From the NCBI RefSeq assembly GCF_029193885.1, contig NZ_JARFVB010000002.1, forward strand, positions 360,808-424,807: DNA of 64,000 nt, read 5' to 3'. Numbering within the stretch: position 1 is the first letter of the stretch; each line of letters starts with the position of its first letter. The translations under genes and the position numbers were made by a program. Shown here piece after piece: positions 44,868 to 55,073 of the stretch. The notes beneath the pieces are model-generated. The model was not told the origin of the DNA, made no database searches, and saw only the letters and a program-made list of their open reading frames with translations. The stretch is from Flagellimonas yonaguniensis (GTDB lineage Bacteria; Bacteroidota; Bacteroidia; Flavobacteriales; Flavobacteriaceae).

Positions 44868-44984
44868 GATTTTAATGGTTTTGTGTTTTTACAAAAAGAT
44901 TTGATAGGGGAAAGTTCCATAATTAACGAAGTAAAACCTTTTTTATTTGTTCAAAAGAAACGTTTTCACGATAAATGGATATAA

Positions 44985-45006
44985 TTTACGAAAACGTTTT
45001 CGTAAA
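44985..45006. promoter_or_regulatory. 22-bp palindrome of LacI-family operator type
   Basis: TTTACGAAAAC and its reverse complement form a perfect palindrome with central CG; the core GAAAACGTTTTC has the shape bound by LacI/CcpA-family regulators. A weaker AAACGTTT half-match lies at about 44959. It sits 118 bases upstream of the small hydrolase gene (minus) and 40 bases after the end of the GH3 gene. Confidence 0.6.
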
Positions 45007-45045
45007 GTTAGGACAAAAGACCTTTTTTTACGATAATCTTCCTTG

Positions 45046-46560
45046 TTAAAGAGTGTTCATGCTGAGAAGTTCCTCTAAACAATCCCTATCATTGGACAGT
45101 CGAGGTATCTTATGCTGTCCGCCCAATTTATTTTTGGACTTGAGCCAATGGTGGAACAAATTCTCGCGTGCCACATGAACTTTGGGCATCTTTAAGGTAA
45201 TGTTGTTGTAGCGTTTGGCCTCGTAATCCGAATTAAGTGCCTTGAGCGCATTGTCCAACATTTCGGTAAAATAGGCGATGTCTTCTGGCAACTTTCTAAA
45301 CTCAATGATCCATTCGTGTGCGCCTTTCTCCTTGCCTGTCATAAAAATGGGAGCAGCAGTATAATCCATGATTTCCGCCTCGGTTTTCAGACAGACTTGT
45401 TTCAACGCTTCTTCCGCATTTTCAATGATCAGCTCTTCGCCAAACACATTGATATGGTGTTTGGTGCGTCCCGTGATTTTGATTCGATATGGGCTTTTGG
45501 ATGTAAATCGGATGGTATCCCCGATTTTATAACGCCACAAGCCTGCATTGGTGGTAATGATCATGGCGTAGTTGACCCCCAATTGAACCTCCCAAAGTGG
45601 AATCGCCTGGTCTCCTTCCCCATTCGCATCAATTGGGATGAACTCATAAAAAATGCCGTAGTCCAACATCAACAACAACTCATCGGAATTGTTTTGATCC
45701 TGAATCCCGAAGAATCCTTCTGAAGCATTATAGGTCTCGTAAAAATTGAACTTTTTTCGGGGCAATAGTTTCTTATACTGATTCTTGTACGGAGTAAAAC
45801 TTACCCCTCCATGGAAATAAACCTCCAAGTTTTCCCAAATCTCAAACAGATGGTTCTTACCTGTTTTCTCCAAAACCTGATTAAGCAATACCAACATCCA
45901 AGATGGAACTCCAGCCAAACTAGTCACATTCTCACGTATACTTTCCTCAATAATGGCCTCTAATTTGGATTCCCATTCGGTCATCAGGGAGACTTTGTTA
46001 CTGGGTGTACTGCTATATTCCGCCCACAGCGGCATATTATCTATCAATATGGCGGAAAGGTCTCCGAAAAATGTCCCATTGTCCTCGTAGAGTTCCTTGC
46101 TACCTCCCAACCTCAAACTTTTTCCTGTGAACAATTGTGAATTTTCGTTGTTGTTCAGGTAGAGGCACAACAAGTCTTTGCTGGATTTATAATGGCAATC
46201 CTCCAAGGCTTCCGTACTAACGGGTATAAACTTGCTCTTGGCATTGGTGGTCCCACTGCTCTTGGCAAACCATTTTATGGTCGTAGGCCAGAACAAATTC
46301 TGTTCACCCCTTCGCGTTCGCTCAATGAGTGGAGCTATTTCCTCGTAGGTCACAATGGGGACCCTGCTCCTGAATTCTTCGTACTTGGGCAAGTCCTGAA
46401 AACCATATTGTTTTCCTATCATGGTATCTTTGGAAAAATCCATAAGTTGGCGCAATACCTCATCCTGCACATCCAATGGGTACTTCAAAAAAAGCTCTAT
46501 TTGATGATAGCGCTTTCTTAATAACCAAGAAGCAATGGAGTTGAATAATGGTATTGGCAT
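45046..46560 (-). CDS. GH3 auxin-responsive-promoter family protein (acyl-adenylating superfamily)
   Basis: A 504-residue cytoplasmic protein. The GH3 fold belongs to the acyl-adenylate-forming enzymes; plant members conjugate amino acids to jasmonate or auxin. Conserved parts include IKWFAKSSGTTNAKSKFIPV (the ATP-binding SSGTT loop), NFYETYNASEGFFGIQDQNN and LWRYKIGDTIRF, with ITGRTKHHINVFGEEL near the hinge. The bacterial substrate is unknown; it probably activates a carboxylate. It is divergent from the DUF2797 gene, 98 bases apart. Confidence 0.9.
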   Translation of the reverse strand: MPIPLFNSIASWLLRKRYHQIELFLKYPLDVQDEVLRQLMDFSKDTMIGKQYGFQDLPKYEEFRSRVPIVTYEEIAPLIERTRRGEQNLFWPTTIKWFAKSSGTTNAKSKFIPVSTEALEDCHYKSSKDLLCLYLNNNENSQLFTGKSLRLGGSKELYEDNGTFFGDLSAILIDNMPLWAEYSSTPSNKVSLMTEWESKLEAIIEESIRENVTSLAGVPSWMLVLLNQVLEKTGKNHLFEIWENLEVYFHGGVSFTPYKNQYKKLLPRKKFNFYETYNASEGFFGIQDQNNSDELLLMLDYGIFYEFIPIDANGEGDQAIPLWEVQLGVNYAMIITTNAGLWRYKIGDTIRFTSKSPYRIKITGRTKHHINVFGEELIIENAEEALKQVCLKTEAEIMDYTAAPIFMTGKEKGAHEWIIEFRKLPEDIAYFTEMLDNALKALNSDYEAKRYNNITLKMPKVHVARENLFHHWLKSKNKLGGQHKIPRLSNDRDCLEELLSMNTL

Positions 46561-46658
46561 TTTAGGTATATTTAACCAAAGAAAGTTAGCTTGGCGTAAC
46601 TGCTAAAATAACTTTTCTGACACTCATTTTCAAATAAGATAAACACATTCATTTTAAT

Positions 46659-47453
46659 ATGCTGTACGAAGGAGTCCTGAAAAAGATGCGAACGGAAATT
46701 GGAAACCCCATCCAATACTTTTTGGTTTTTGATAACGATTTCATCAATATGAATCAAGGGCTGAACAAGGAACTTCAGATAGATTTCATCAAATATCAAT
46801 GTTTGAACTGCGGGGAGGACAAGCCTATCTATAGACAAGGGTTTTGTAAATCCTGCTTTTTTGAAACACCACGAGCAGGTGATTGGATCATGAAACCGGA
46901 ACTGAGCACCGCCCATTTGGACAAAGAGGACCGCGACCTTGAGTTTGAGAAAAAAATGCAACTACAGCCGCACATTGTGTATTTGGCCAATTCGAGCAAT
47001 ATAAAAGTAGGAGTCACAAGAAAATCACAAGTGCCCACACGTTGGATAGATCAAGGGGCACACGAAGCCATAGAGATTGTAGAGGTACCCAATCGATATT
47101 TGGCAGGTATCACTGAGGTGGCGCTGAAAGAATTTGTAAGCGACAAGACCAGTTGGCAGAAAATGCTCAAAAACGACCTAGAGGATGTGGATTTGGTGGA
47201 ATGGCGCAACAAATTAAAGGCCAATATTCCAGATGAGGCCATCGATTATTATTTGGATGACAGGGAAGAGACCCATTTACAATTTCCGGTATTGAAATAT
47301 CCAGAAAAAGTAAAAAGCCTCAACTTGGACAAGACACCGAGCTATAATGGAGTACTCAAGGGCATTAAGGGACAATATCTCATTTTTGAGGACAACACGG
47401 TATTCAACATCAGGGGAAGTGAAGGGTATTATGTAGGCATTGACATTAAATAA
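46659..47453 (+). CDS. DUF2797 family protein
   Basis: A 264-residue cytoplasmic protein. A four-cysteine knuckle occurs at about residues 48-67 (CLNCGEDKPIYRQGFCKSC), probably binding zinc. The central domain has HIVYLANSSNIKVGVTRKSQ and PTRWIDQGAHEAIEIVEVPN, which resembles a GIY-YIG nuclease-like outline, and then a family-typical C-terminal region. The family is conserved in Bacteroidota and Actinobacteria and has no established function. The start MLYEGVLKKMRTEIGNPIQY is as usual. It is probably transcribed alone. Confidence 0.83.
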   Translation: MLYEGVLKKMRTEIGNPIQYFLVFDNDFINMNQGLNKELQIDFIKYQCLNCGEDKPIYRQGFCKSCFFETPRAGDWIMKPELSTAHLDKEDRDLEFEKKMQLQPHIVYLANSSNIKVGVTRKSQVPTRWIDQGAHEAIEIVEVPNRYLAGITEVALKEFVSDKTSWQKMLKNDLEDVDLVEWRNKLKANIPDEAIDYYLDDREETHLQFPVLKYPEKVKSLNLDKTPSYNGVLKGIKGQYLIFEDNTVFNIRGSEGYYVGIDIK

Positions 47454-47592
47454 TCGGTCATTCAAAGTCACAACGCCCCTATTTTTCACTGAAAAGTCTT
47501 ATTTTAAGGGAGTTATACTTTCCTGATGATAAAGTCGGTCATGTTTTTTTGGAGAGAACACAACTAAACCAATCATACATAAACCAACTTCA

Positions 47593-48927
47593 ATGAAAAA
47601 ATTCCCAAATGCCTTTGTCATTTTGCTCGGGGTTATCCTTTTGGCTTGGATTCTCACTTACATTGTCCCACAAGGTTCCTATGAAAGGGTTGTTGGTGCA
47701 GAAACCGGCGTAACCCGTGTGGTAAACGATTCGTACCAACAAATAAACACTGAAAGCCCCTCAATTTTCGACCTTTTGATTTCCATCCCCAAGGGAATTG
47801 CTGGAAGGGCAGAACTCATTGTTCTTATACTCTTGATCGGCGGGTGCTTTTACCTCATTGAAAAAACCGACACCTTTAATCAAGGCCTGGTAAAATTGGT
47901 GGCTTCCCTTAAGGGAAAAGAAAGTTTGGCACTAATTATTGTGGCTGCAATTTTCACAGCGGGTGGCGCCTCCATCGGATTGCAAGAAGAAGTGGTTGCC
48001 ATGACCCCTGTATTGATTTTATTTGGAAAAAGTTTGGGCTACAACACTTTTACCATGCTCTTTGCAAGTTATGGATCTACTGTGGTGGGAAGTTCCTTCA
48101 GTCCATCCAACCCCTTTGCAGTGATAATTGCACAAAAAGAAGCCGCTTTGCCACTTTTGTCGGGCAGCACTCTTCGGATTGCAACGCTTTTAATTGCCTT
48201 TGTGGTCTGGGTTGGTTACCTGCTTTTTTACAGCAAAAAAAATCGCATTGAAAAAATACACATGCCCACGCAAAGTGCAACCATGAACTCGAGAAGTAAA
48301 CTCATTTTGGCCTTGTTGGCCATAACATTTACCATTGTGATTTATGGTATTGTCCAGTTTGAATGGGGCTTTATGGAAATGTCAGGATGCTTTTTTGCAC
48401 TTGGCATTGTGGCCGGACTTATTTCGAAGATGGGTTGGAACAAAACTGGGGAAACCTACGTGGCCGGAATGAAAGAAATGATTTTTGCCTGCGTGATCAT
48501 TGGTTTGGCCAATAGCATCTCCATCATCTTAAAAGATGGCCTGATCATGGACACAATTGTTTATGGACTTTTTGGTCCTTTACAAAATTTCCCTCCAGCC
48601 CTTTCCGGTGTAATGATGATGGTTTCCCATACCTTGTTGCATTTTCCGGTACCCAGCTATTCCGGGCAGGCCATACTGACACTCCCTATTTTGGTGCCGC
48701 TTTCGGATTTGATTGGTTTATCCAGACAAACGTGTGTTTTGGCTTATCAATATGGTGCTGTAATGGCCGATATGATCGTGCCCACCAACGGTGCATTAAT
48801 GGCGATTTTGGCCATTGGCAATATCCCCTATAACAAATGGTTCAAATTTGCCCTAAAACCTACCTTGCTCATGCTATTGATTGGAGCATTCACTATTATA
48901 TTTGCTGTGGCCACTGGCTATAACTAG
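47593..48927 (+). CDS. YfcC/DcuC-superfamily transporter
   Basis: A 444-residue inner-membrane carrier with about 11 or 12 helices. The N-terminal helix and GSYER segment, AAIFTAGGASIGLQEEVVAM and SYGSTVVGSSFSPSNPFAVI are characteristic of the YfcC/C4-dicarboxylate anaerobic carrier-like superfamily. Relatives carry basic amino acids or dicarboxylates; the substrate is not determined. The following DUF6090 gene starts 36 bases downstream and may be co-transcribed. Confidence 0.86.
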   Translation: MKKFPNAFVILLGVILLAWILTYIVPQGSYERVVGAETGVTRVVNDSYQQINTESPSIFDLLISIPKGIAGRAELIVLILLIGGCFYLIEKTDTFNQGLVKLVASLKGKESLALIIVAAIFTAGGASIGLQEEVVAMTPVLILFGKSLGYNTFTMLFASYGSTVVGSSFSPSNPFAVIIAQKEAALPLLSGSTLRIATLLIAFVVWVGYLLFYSKKNRIEKIHMPTQSATMNSRSKLILALLAITFTIVIYGIVQFEWGFMEMSGCFFALGIVAGLISKMGWNKTGETYVAGMKEMIFACVIIGLANSISIILKDGLIMDTIVYGLFGPLQNFPPALSGVMMMVSHTLLHFPVPSYSGQAILTLPILVPLSDLIGLSRQTCVLAYQYGAVMADMIVPTNGALMAILAIGNIPYNKWFKFALKPTLLMLLIGAFTIIFAVATGYN

Positions 48928-48963
48928 TATTTTTGAGGTTGAACCATATCCGAATTACCGACC

Positions 48964-49728
48964 ATGCTCAAGTTTTTTAGAAAAATCAGAAAGGAATTGA
49001 TTGCTGAGAAAAAAGTCAGCAATTACATTTTGTATGCCATCGGGGAAATAGTTTTGGTGGTTATTGGCATTCTTATCGCACTTGCCATCAACAATGCCAA
49101 TGAAAACCACGTGAAACGGGAAAAAGAGCAAATCTATTTGATGGGACTAAAGGATGAGTTCCAAACAAGCAGGGTCAAACTCAACGAACTGATTGCCTAT
49201 AACAAGCGTAGTTATGAGGAAGCCAAAAAAATAGTGTCCTACATGGATACCGACTCACTGCCCAGCGAACAGGAACTTTCCAATTTGTTTTTCAATGCCT
49301 TTGCATTCGACATTGCCTTTATCCCCAATAATTCCTTGCTCAACGAAATGATCAATTCAGGGAGTTTAAAGGACATCAAAAACCCCCAACTCAGAATTTT
49401 GCTTACCAACTGGATCGCCACTATTGACGACACTTCCAAACAGGAAAATCTACTGACCAATGAACGGGACAAAATCATAAATATGTTCCGTTCCAATGAA
49501 AACAGTATACGTACGATCTATGATCTTACAGGTGTATCGGGGGATTTAGGTCTCAAAGAGAAAAATGAGCACCTAAGCAATATTCCCTTGCTGAATTCCA
49601 TCGAATTTGAAAATAACATCCTCACGTTCATCTTGACCAGCCAGCAAACAGAAACCGTGAAATACATGCCATTAATGCAGAGCTTGGATGCCATCTTAGC
49701 TTTGTTGGACAAGGAAATAGAGCAATAA
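48964..49728 (+). CDS. DUF6090 family membrane protein
   Basis: A 254-residue protein with the family-typical opening MLKFFRKIRKELIAEKKVSN, then one membrane helix (about residues 25-45; GEIVLVVIGILIALAIN). A periplasmic-like helical region follows, rich in Lys, Glu and Asn, with predicted coils. DUF6090 proteins are abundant in Flavobacteriia, often in several copies and of unknown function. It is separated from the transporter by 36 bases. Confidence 0.85.
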   Translation: MLKFFRKIRKELIAEKKVSNYILYAIGEIVLVVIGILIALAINNANENHVKREKEQIYLMGLKDEFQTSRVKLNELIAYNKRSYEEAKKIVSYMDTDSLPSEQELSNLFFNAFAFDIAFIPNNSLLNEMINSGSLKDIKNPQLRILLTNWIATIDDTSKQENLLTNERDKIINMFRSNENSIRTIYDLTGVSGDLGLKEKNEHLSNIPLLNSIEFENNILTFILTSQQTETVKYMPLMQSLDAILALLDKEIEQ

Positions 49729-49729
49729 A

Positions 49730-49751
49730 AAGGGCGATTTCAATCGCCCTT
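49730..49751 (-). terminator. Terminator after the AsmA-like gene
   Basis: AAGGGCGATT and AATCGCCCTT are complementary arms with a 2-base centre, followed on the minus strand by TTTTTATT. It lies between two convergent genes and mainly suits the minus-strand AsmA-like gene. Confidence 0.75.
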
Positions 49752-49755
49752 CGCA

Positions 49756-52461
49756 TTAATTCACACTATCCTTTTTCTTTTTACCGAGCAATCCGCCCAA
49801 AATGGATTTGGCCGCATTTTTCACCTCATCCTGCTTTTCGGTTTTGGTGGTATCGGTTTTATTATCTCCTTTTTTTCCACCAAGTAAAGTCCCAATGGTT
49901 TCTTTTACATCATTGGATTGAGCAGTGGTGGTATCGGATTCATCTTTTTTAAATACATCCGACAAAAGATCCTTTGCCTTGTCCTTGCCTTGGTTTACCA
50001 ATTTGTTCTTTTGCATTTCCACCAACTTGGAAGTCAAAGTCTTCACACTCGATGTCAGGTCGGTACTTACTGAAGGATTCGTGAAATTGCCACCGATGTT
50101 GGCCGTTACCGGAACAGTGACCTCCCCTACACTATCATCGTTCAATTGGGCAATCAATTTGTTTACCTCAGCACCCAAATACTTGGCAGGCACATCCAAG
50201 GTAGCTTTGTACTGCATTTGCTTATCAAAAGAGTGACTACCATCCACATTGATATTGATATCCTTATACTTCAAGGTAAACGGCTTCACTTTAACGGAAC
50301 CGTTATCAAAACTCAATGCGGTTTTAAGTCCGTCCAAATTGATTTCCTTGGTGTTCAAAAAATTCAATTTACTGTCCAATGAAGACACCAAAGGTGCTTT
50401 TTGGGCATCTAATTTTGGCGACAGGAGTTCAGCCAGTAAATTCCCTGATATGGTTGCCAAGTTTGGGGTAAAATCATCTTTTAGGTTACCTGTGATCTTA
50501 ATGTCCGAATTCAATTTTCCTTCGAGTGCGCTGGCCAAAGGCGTCAGTGTTTTAAGCAAATCCAAACCGGCAAAGGATTCCCCAATATTAAAATTGTTCA
50601 TTCCAAGGTCAATGTCAAAAGTAGCGGCCTCTTCCTTGGTGGATACCGAACCGGACATGCCCAATGTACCTCCAAACAAATCCGAAGTAAGATTTTTGAC
50701 CGTGGCCGTCTCATCTTTGATAACCAAAGTTCCCTTTACATTTTTCAGATTAAGATCATCGTAAACCACCGTATTCGCAGCAGCATCAATGGTACAATCC
50801 AAGAACGATGGTATCTTGATGCGCTCCTCCCCTGACGTAGTGGAAGTGGTTTCCCCCACTGCTTCTTCCGTGTCAATCTCCTCGGTTTCCTCGACCATAA
50901 AATCGTTCAAGGCAAATTGGTTGGAATTGAGTGTAAAATTACCCTCGATATTTTCATCATTGAACATAAAGCCCAACAAATTGGTCAAAGTGCCCTTCGC
51001 ATCGAAGTCCGTACTTCCCGTTTTACCTTGGAAGGAATCAAGGGTTACCGTATTTGGGTTGAAAGTAACGGCCGCTGTATTGATGGCCACTGGATTCTTC
51101 AACTCTTCCGAAGCATATTCAAAACCAGAAACGGATGCCTTTCCACTTGTCTTGGTATTCTGATATTGCTTTTTCTCCAAGGAAGCCATATCAAAAGCCG
51201 TGGTCACATCCGCATTCAATATCCCTTTAAGATTATAGTCATCCGGCACAGGATAGGCCTGTGAGATATTCGCCAAATTGATTCGTCCATCCATATGTGC
51301 ATTTATCTTGGTGTTGCCCAACAACTCCCTGATTTTGGCATTCAAGTTGAATTTATCCTCATCAATAAGAAAAGAGAGCCTGTTGATGTTCACGTAGGTG
51401 TCCTCCGTAATTCCCGTCTCGTTATTGATTTCGGTATCGATATACACATTACGCACCGATTTGGGCAAATCTGGATATTTGAAGGATGCGTTTTCCGAAT
51501 TGATGGCTATTTTAAAAGCCGGAATATGTTCGTCATCGACCACTCCCTTGAACTCACCGTTCACTTCAAAATTTCCGGTTGTTTCCACATTCTCGATGTT
51601 GGCTGCATAGGCTTCGGGAATCACGGCCAAAAAGTTTTTAAAGTCGGAGGATGGTGTTTTGAACGTGATGTCCACTTCCTGATTGTCCTCGTTTACCTTC
51701 ACAAAACCATCGAACACCAAAGGCAATTGGTTGATCATGGCCTTGTTTTCCAAAAAGGAATATTTGTTCTCTGTTAAATCAATACCGATCAGTGCATCCA
51801 AATTGATTTTGTTCTTGTTCAAGTATCTGGTACTGTCCATTTCAAAGGACACCAAGGCATCGGTAAGGGTTTTCAGTTCCGATTTTTCCAAGGAAAGGTC
51901 TCCCGTCCCCGAATGATTCATCTCGGATATGTCCAGCAACATCCCACTGCCCAAATCCTCGTAAATGATCTCGGAATTAGTTATAGCGTAGGAATCCATG
52001 TTCAATGTAAAATTGCTACTGGATTCTTCGGGTGCAGCAGTGGCCGAAGATTCATTCTCTTTGGCGATATCATAGTTGGCATTGCCTTCGGCATCAGCTT
52101 TTATGTGCAACTTGGCACCATCAATGTTCAAGGTTTTGATAACAATGGGCTCATCCGCGGATTTGAACAATTCCTTGATGGACATGGCCAGTTCTATTTC
52201 CGAGGAGGCAAATAGGGTATCTCCTTCAAAAGGGGCCTTGTTCACCAATGAAAGCTTGGTCAATTCCACATTGGCATTTGGAAAACTTCTAAGAAGGCTA
52301 AGATCTGCTTCTTCAAAATCCAAAGTGGCATTGATACTATTGTTGACTTTGGCCTTGATGATCTCTTCAATTTTACCTTGAAGAAACAATGGGACGGCAA
52401 TAATGATAGCGAGTAGGATAAGTAAGGTTATACCGGTAATCTTCAGGACTTTTTTCTTCAT
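49756..52461 (-). CDS. AsmA-like protein
   Basis: A 901-residue protein. One N-terminal membrane helix (about 5-27; LKITGITLLILLAIIIAVPL) anchors a very long periplasmic region. The first domain is AsmA-like (VNNSINATLDFEEADLSLLR), and the segment about 590-830 matches the AsmA C-terminal region, with GKLNSDIKITGNLKDDF and LDVPAKYLGAEVNKLIAQL. The last about 90 residues are Lys/Asp/Thr-rich and end KSILGGLLGKKKKDSVN. AsmA/TamB-type proteins bridge the periplasm and carry lipids or assist outer-membrane assembly. It is probably co-transcribed with the transporter gene 35 bases upstream. Confidence 0.88.
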   Translation of the reverse strand: MKKKVLKITGITLLILLAIIIAVPLFLQGKIEEIIKAKVNNSINATLDFEEADLSLLRSFPNANVELTKLSLVNKAPFEGDTLFASSEIELAMSIKELFKSADEPIVIKTLNIDGAKLHIKADAEGNANYDIAKENESSATAAPEESSSNFTLNMDSYAITNSEIIYEDLGSGMLLDISEMNHSGTGDLSLEKSELKTLTDALVSFEMDSTRYLNKNKINLDALIGIDLTENKYSFLENKAMINQLPLVFDGFVKVNEDNQEVDITFKTPSSDFKNFLAVIPEAYAANIENVETTGNFEVNGEFKGVVDDEHIPAFKIAINSENASFKYPDLPKSVRNVYIDTEINNETGITEDTYVNINRLSFLIDEDKFNLNAKIRELLGNTKINAHMDGRINLANISQAYPVPDDYNLKGILNADVTTAFDMASLEKKQYQNTKTSGKASVSGFEYASEELKNPVAINTAAVTFNPNTVTLDSFQGKTGSTDFDAKGTLTNLLGFMFNDENIEGNFTLNSNQFALNDFMVEETEEIDTEEAVGETTSTTSGEERIKIPSFLDCTIDAAANTVVYDDLNLKNVKGTLVIKDETATVKNLTSDLFGGTLGMSGSVSTKEEAATFDIDLGMNNFNIGESFAGLDLLKTLTPLASALEGKLNSDIKITGNLKDDFTPNLATISGNLLAELLSPKLDAQKAPLVSSLDSKLNFLNTKEINLDGLKTALSFDNGSVKVKPFTLKYKDININVDGSHSFDKQMQYKATLDVPAKYLGAEVNKLIAQLNDDSVGEVTVPVTANIGGNFTNPSVSTDLTSSVKTLTSKLVEMQKNKLVNQGKDKAKDLLSDVFKKDESDTTTAQSNDVKETIGTLLGGKKGDNKTDTTKTEKQDEVKNAAKSILGGLLGKKKKDSVN

Positions 52462-52496
52462 ACTTGTATGTTTTACAACAAATTAAAGGAGAAGCG

Positions 52497-53204
52497 TCAA
52501 TCCAAAGAAATTTCTTCCCCTATTTTTAAGTTAAATCTTTTCCGCATTAGATATACGAAGAAATAGAGCAAAGGGGTGTCGAGCAGGGCGATCATTATCT
52601 TAAAAATAACACCACTAATCAACAACCCGTAGAATTTATCCCATGGAAGCACCCCAAAAATGCACAGTAGCCCCACCACGGTAAAGGTGTCTATAAACTG
52701 GGATGAAAAGGTGGAAAAATTGTTCCTGAGCCACAGCATCCTTCCCTTGGTAATACGTTTCCAAAAATGATAAATGGTAATATCGATATACTGCGCGGCC
52801 AAATAAGCCAACATAGAGGCCAAAACCCCGAGGGGCGACAATCCGAACACCGTTGTAAAGGTAGCATCGTCAACAGGAGAAGTAGGAATAGCGGAGGAAT
52901 AATTGGCCAGCAAAATAATACCCATGGAGAAAAACGAGGCAAAAATACCCGCTGTAACTACTTGATTGGCCTTTTTCTGTCCAAAAACCTCAGATATAAA
53001 ATCCGTGATCAAAAAAGTGATGGGATAGGGCAAAATACCCACCGAAAGTTCAAAAAGTGGCGCTCCAAAAACGGTAACATCCCCAAAAGGGTTCCAAGAG
53101 AAAAATTTTTGGAAGATAAGATTGGACACCACCAAAGAGGTAATGAACAATGCCCCGAGATACAGATATATTGAAAATGCTAACTTCTTGTCCTTTTGCG
53201 TCAT
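52497..53204 (-). CDS. Queuosine precursor transporter (VUT/YhhQ family)
   Basis: A 235-residue inner-membrane protein with about six helices. The segment GILPYPITFLITDFISEVFG, followed by QKKANQVVTAG, is the VUT/YhhQ signature, as are QYIDITIYHFWKRITKGRML and FSTFSSQFIDTFTVVGLLC. E. coli YhhQ imports the queuosine precursor 7-cyano-7-deazaguanine. The same role is likely but the family includes other nucleobase substrates. It lies 39 bases after sppA, which is read in the same direction. Confidence 0.88.
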   Translation of the reverse strand: MTQKDKKLAFSIYLYLGALFITSLVVSNLIFQKFFSWNPFGDVTVFGAPLFELSVGILPYPITFLITDFISEVFGQKKANQVVTAGIFASFFSMGIILLANYSSAIPTSPVDDATFTTVFGLSPLGVLASMLAYLAAQYIDITIYHFWKRITKGRMLWLRNNFSTFSSQFIDTFTVVGLLCIFGVLPWDKFYGLLISGVIFKIMIALLDTPLLYFFVYLMRKRFNLKIGEEISLD

Positions 53205-53243
53205 ATGTTATTGAAAGTTCCCATAGGAACCATTGTAATCGTT

Positions 53244-55004
53244 CTATTTTATGTTCAAACTGAAAGGCATCTTGGCCTGAATCCCTTCTTGTTTGGTAAA
53301 TTGTTTGAATTCTTTCAGGATATCGTAAGCTTCCGTTCCAATCTCCTCTTGAATGATGGATTCTCCTATTTTGGTTCTTACCGACCCGAAGTCCTCCATG
53401 AACCGTTCAAAATCCGATTTGTATTTAGGGTATTTGCGCACTCCATAATCCGCGAGCCCCGCCATTTCTGCTGCGGCAGTAATGGCATCATCCAGATTGC
53501 CCAGTTCGTCCACCAGACCGAGTGCTTGGGCATCCACCCCACTCCACACCCTGCCTTGGGCTATTTCGTTCACACGCTCCACAGGCATATTCCTACCTTG
53601 GGACACACGATTCAAAAAGGTTTCGTAGGTTTCCTCTATACTTTCTTGCATTACGCTGCGGAAAGTATCTGTCATAGGTTCAAAAAACGAATAATCCACG
53701 GAGTTTTTATTCGTCCCTACCTGTTCTGCATTAACCCCCATATTCTCGGCCAGTTGGTGCACATTCGGAATGGTCCCAAAAACACCAATGGAACCTGTAA
53801 TCGTAGTAGGTTCCGCAAAAATCCTATCACTCGCCACCCCAATATAATAACCTCCCGATGCGGCAACGTTTCCAAAGGAAACGACCAAAGGCTTTTCTTG
53901 TTTGGCCAATTGCATTTCCCTCCAAATAATATCGGAAACCAGGGCACTTCCCCCTGGGGAATCCACCCGTAGCACAATGGCCTTCACGCTTTCATTGTCA
54001 ACAGCTTTGTGCAGAGCATCCACAATAAGGCCTTGCCCAATGTAATCCTTCCCTCCTTCTCCACCTAGAATTTCTCCTTGGGCATAGATTACGGCAATTT
54101 TATCAGAGCCTGTTCTTATCTTCTTTTTATTCGCTTTCTGCACATAATCCCTAAGTCCGACATACTCCAGCTCCCCATCTTCGGCAACCCCTATTTTTTC
54201 CTTGAGCATGGCTTCATATTCGTCATAGTGCAAAGCTCCATCCAAAAGCCCTGAGGCTACCGCATACTCTGGGGTTCTTCCACCTAGGGTATCGGCGATG
54301 ATATTCAAATTTTGTGGGGTAATGTTCCTGGATTCTGAAATATCATCCACGATGACACTCCAAATAGAGGTGATCAACTCCTTGATCTGGGTACGGTTTT
54401 CATCGCTCATGGTATCTGACAGAAATGGCTCTACCGCACTTTTGTATTTTCCATGGCGAATGACTTCCATTTTAATTCCAGACTTTTCCTGCAGCCCTTT
54501 ATAAAAGAGCACTTCAGTGGCCAAGCCCTTAAAATCCAGGACCCCAACAGGATTAATGTAAATCTCATCTGCGGCACTTGCCAAATAATAATCACGTTGC
54601 GCATACACATCGGCATGAGCCATTACAAATTTCCCGCCCGATTTAAAATCGATCAATGCTTCTCGTATCTCTCGGGTTTGGGCCACTCCGGCCAACAAAT
54701 AACCTGTGGCAATACTGATTCCCTCGATATTGTCATCATTTTTGGCCACTTTGATAGCATGTAGAACCTCATCCAAACCGAATTCCTCACTTCCAAATGC
54801 AGCAAATGGGTCCGCTTCATCTTTCCCTGTATAATCCAAAATCGGGGCTGTAAAACTGATTTCCAGTATAGAGTTCTTCTTTACGACGACACCATCATCC
54901 ACACTTCCCACGAGGGCCATAAAAATGAAGAACATGCCAACAACGATCATAAATGCTACCAAGCTCCCCAAAATCGAGGCCAATAGGTTTCTTAAAAACT
55001 TCAT
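53244..55004 (-). CDS. sppA: Signal peptide peptidase SppA
   Basis: A 586-residue double-domain (67K type) SppA that degrades cleaved signal peptides. One N-terminal helix (about 5-35) anchors it. The first half includes MEVIRHGKYKSAVEPFLSD with the catalytic Lys, and the second half FGNVAASGGYYIGVASDRIF with the nucleophilic Ser. The spacing Lys in the N-terminal repeat and Ser in the C-terminal repeat matches E. coli SppA. The HPPK-dNK gene diverges 69 bases away. Co-transcription with the queuosine-type transporter gene downstream is probable. Confidence 0.93.
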   Translation of the reverse strand: MKFLRNLLASILGSLVAFMIVVGMFFIFMALVGSVDDGVVVKKNSILEISFTAPILDYTGKDEADPFAAFGSEEFGLDEVLHAIKVAKNDDNIEGISIATGYLLAGVAQTREIREALIDFKSGGKFVMAHADVYAQRDYYLASAADEIYINPVGVLDFKGLATEVLFYKGLQEKSGIKMEVIRHGKYKSAVEPFLSDTMSDENRTQIKELITSIWSVIVDDISESRNITPQNLNIIADTLGGRTPEYAVASGLLDGALHYDEYEAMLKEKIGVAEDGELEYVGLRDYVQKANKKKIRTGSDKIAVIYAQGEILGGEGGKDYIGQGLIVDALHKAVDNESVKAIVLRVDSPGGSALVSDIIWREMQLAKQEKPLVVSFGNVAASGGYYIGVASDRIFAEPTTITGSIGVFGTIPNVHQLAENMGVNAEQVGTNKNSVDYSFFEPMTDTFRSVMQESIEETYETFLNRVSQGRNMPVERVNEIAQGRVWSGVDAQALGLVDELGNLDDAITAAAEMAGLADYGVRKYPKYKSDFERFMEDFGSVRTKIGESIIQEEIGTEAYDILKEFKQFTKQEGIQAKMPFSLNIK

Positions 55005-55073
55005 TCAATAAAATTTATTACGTTCCAAATATAACCATTGTAGTATTGTTTTGTTTACTTTGTTTATTCGATT

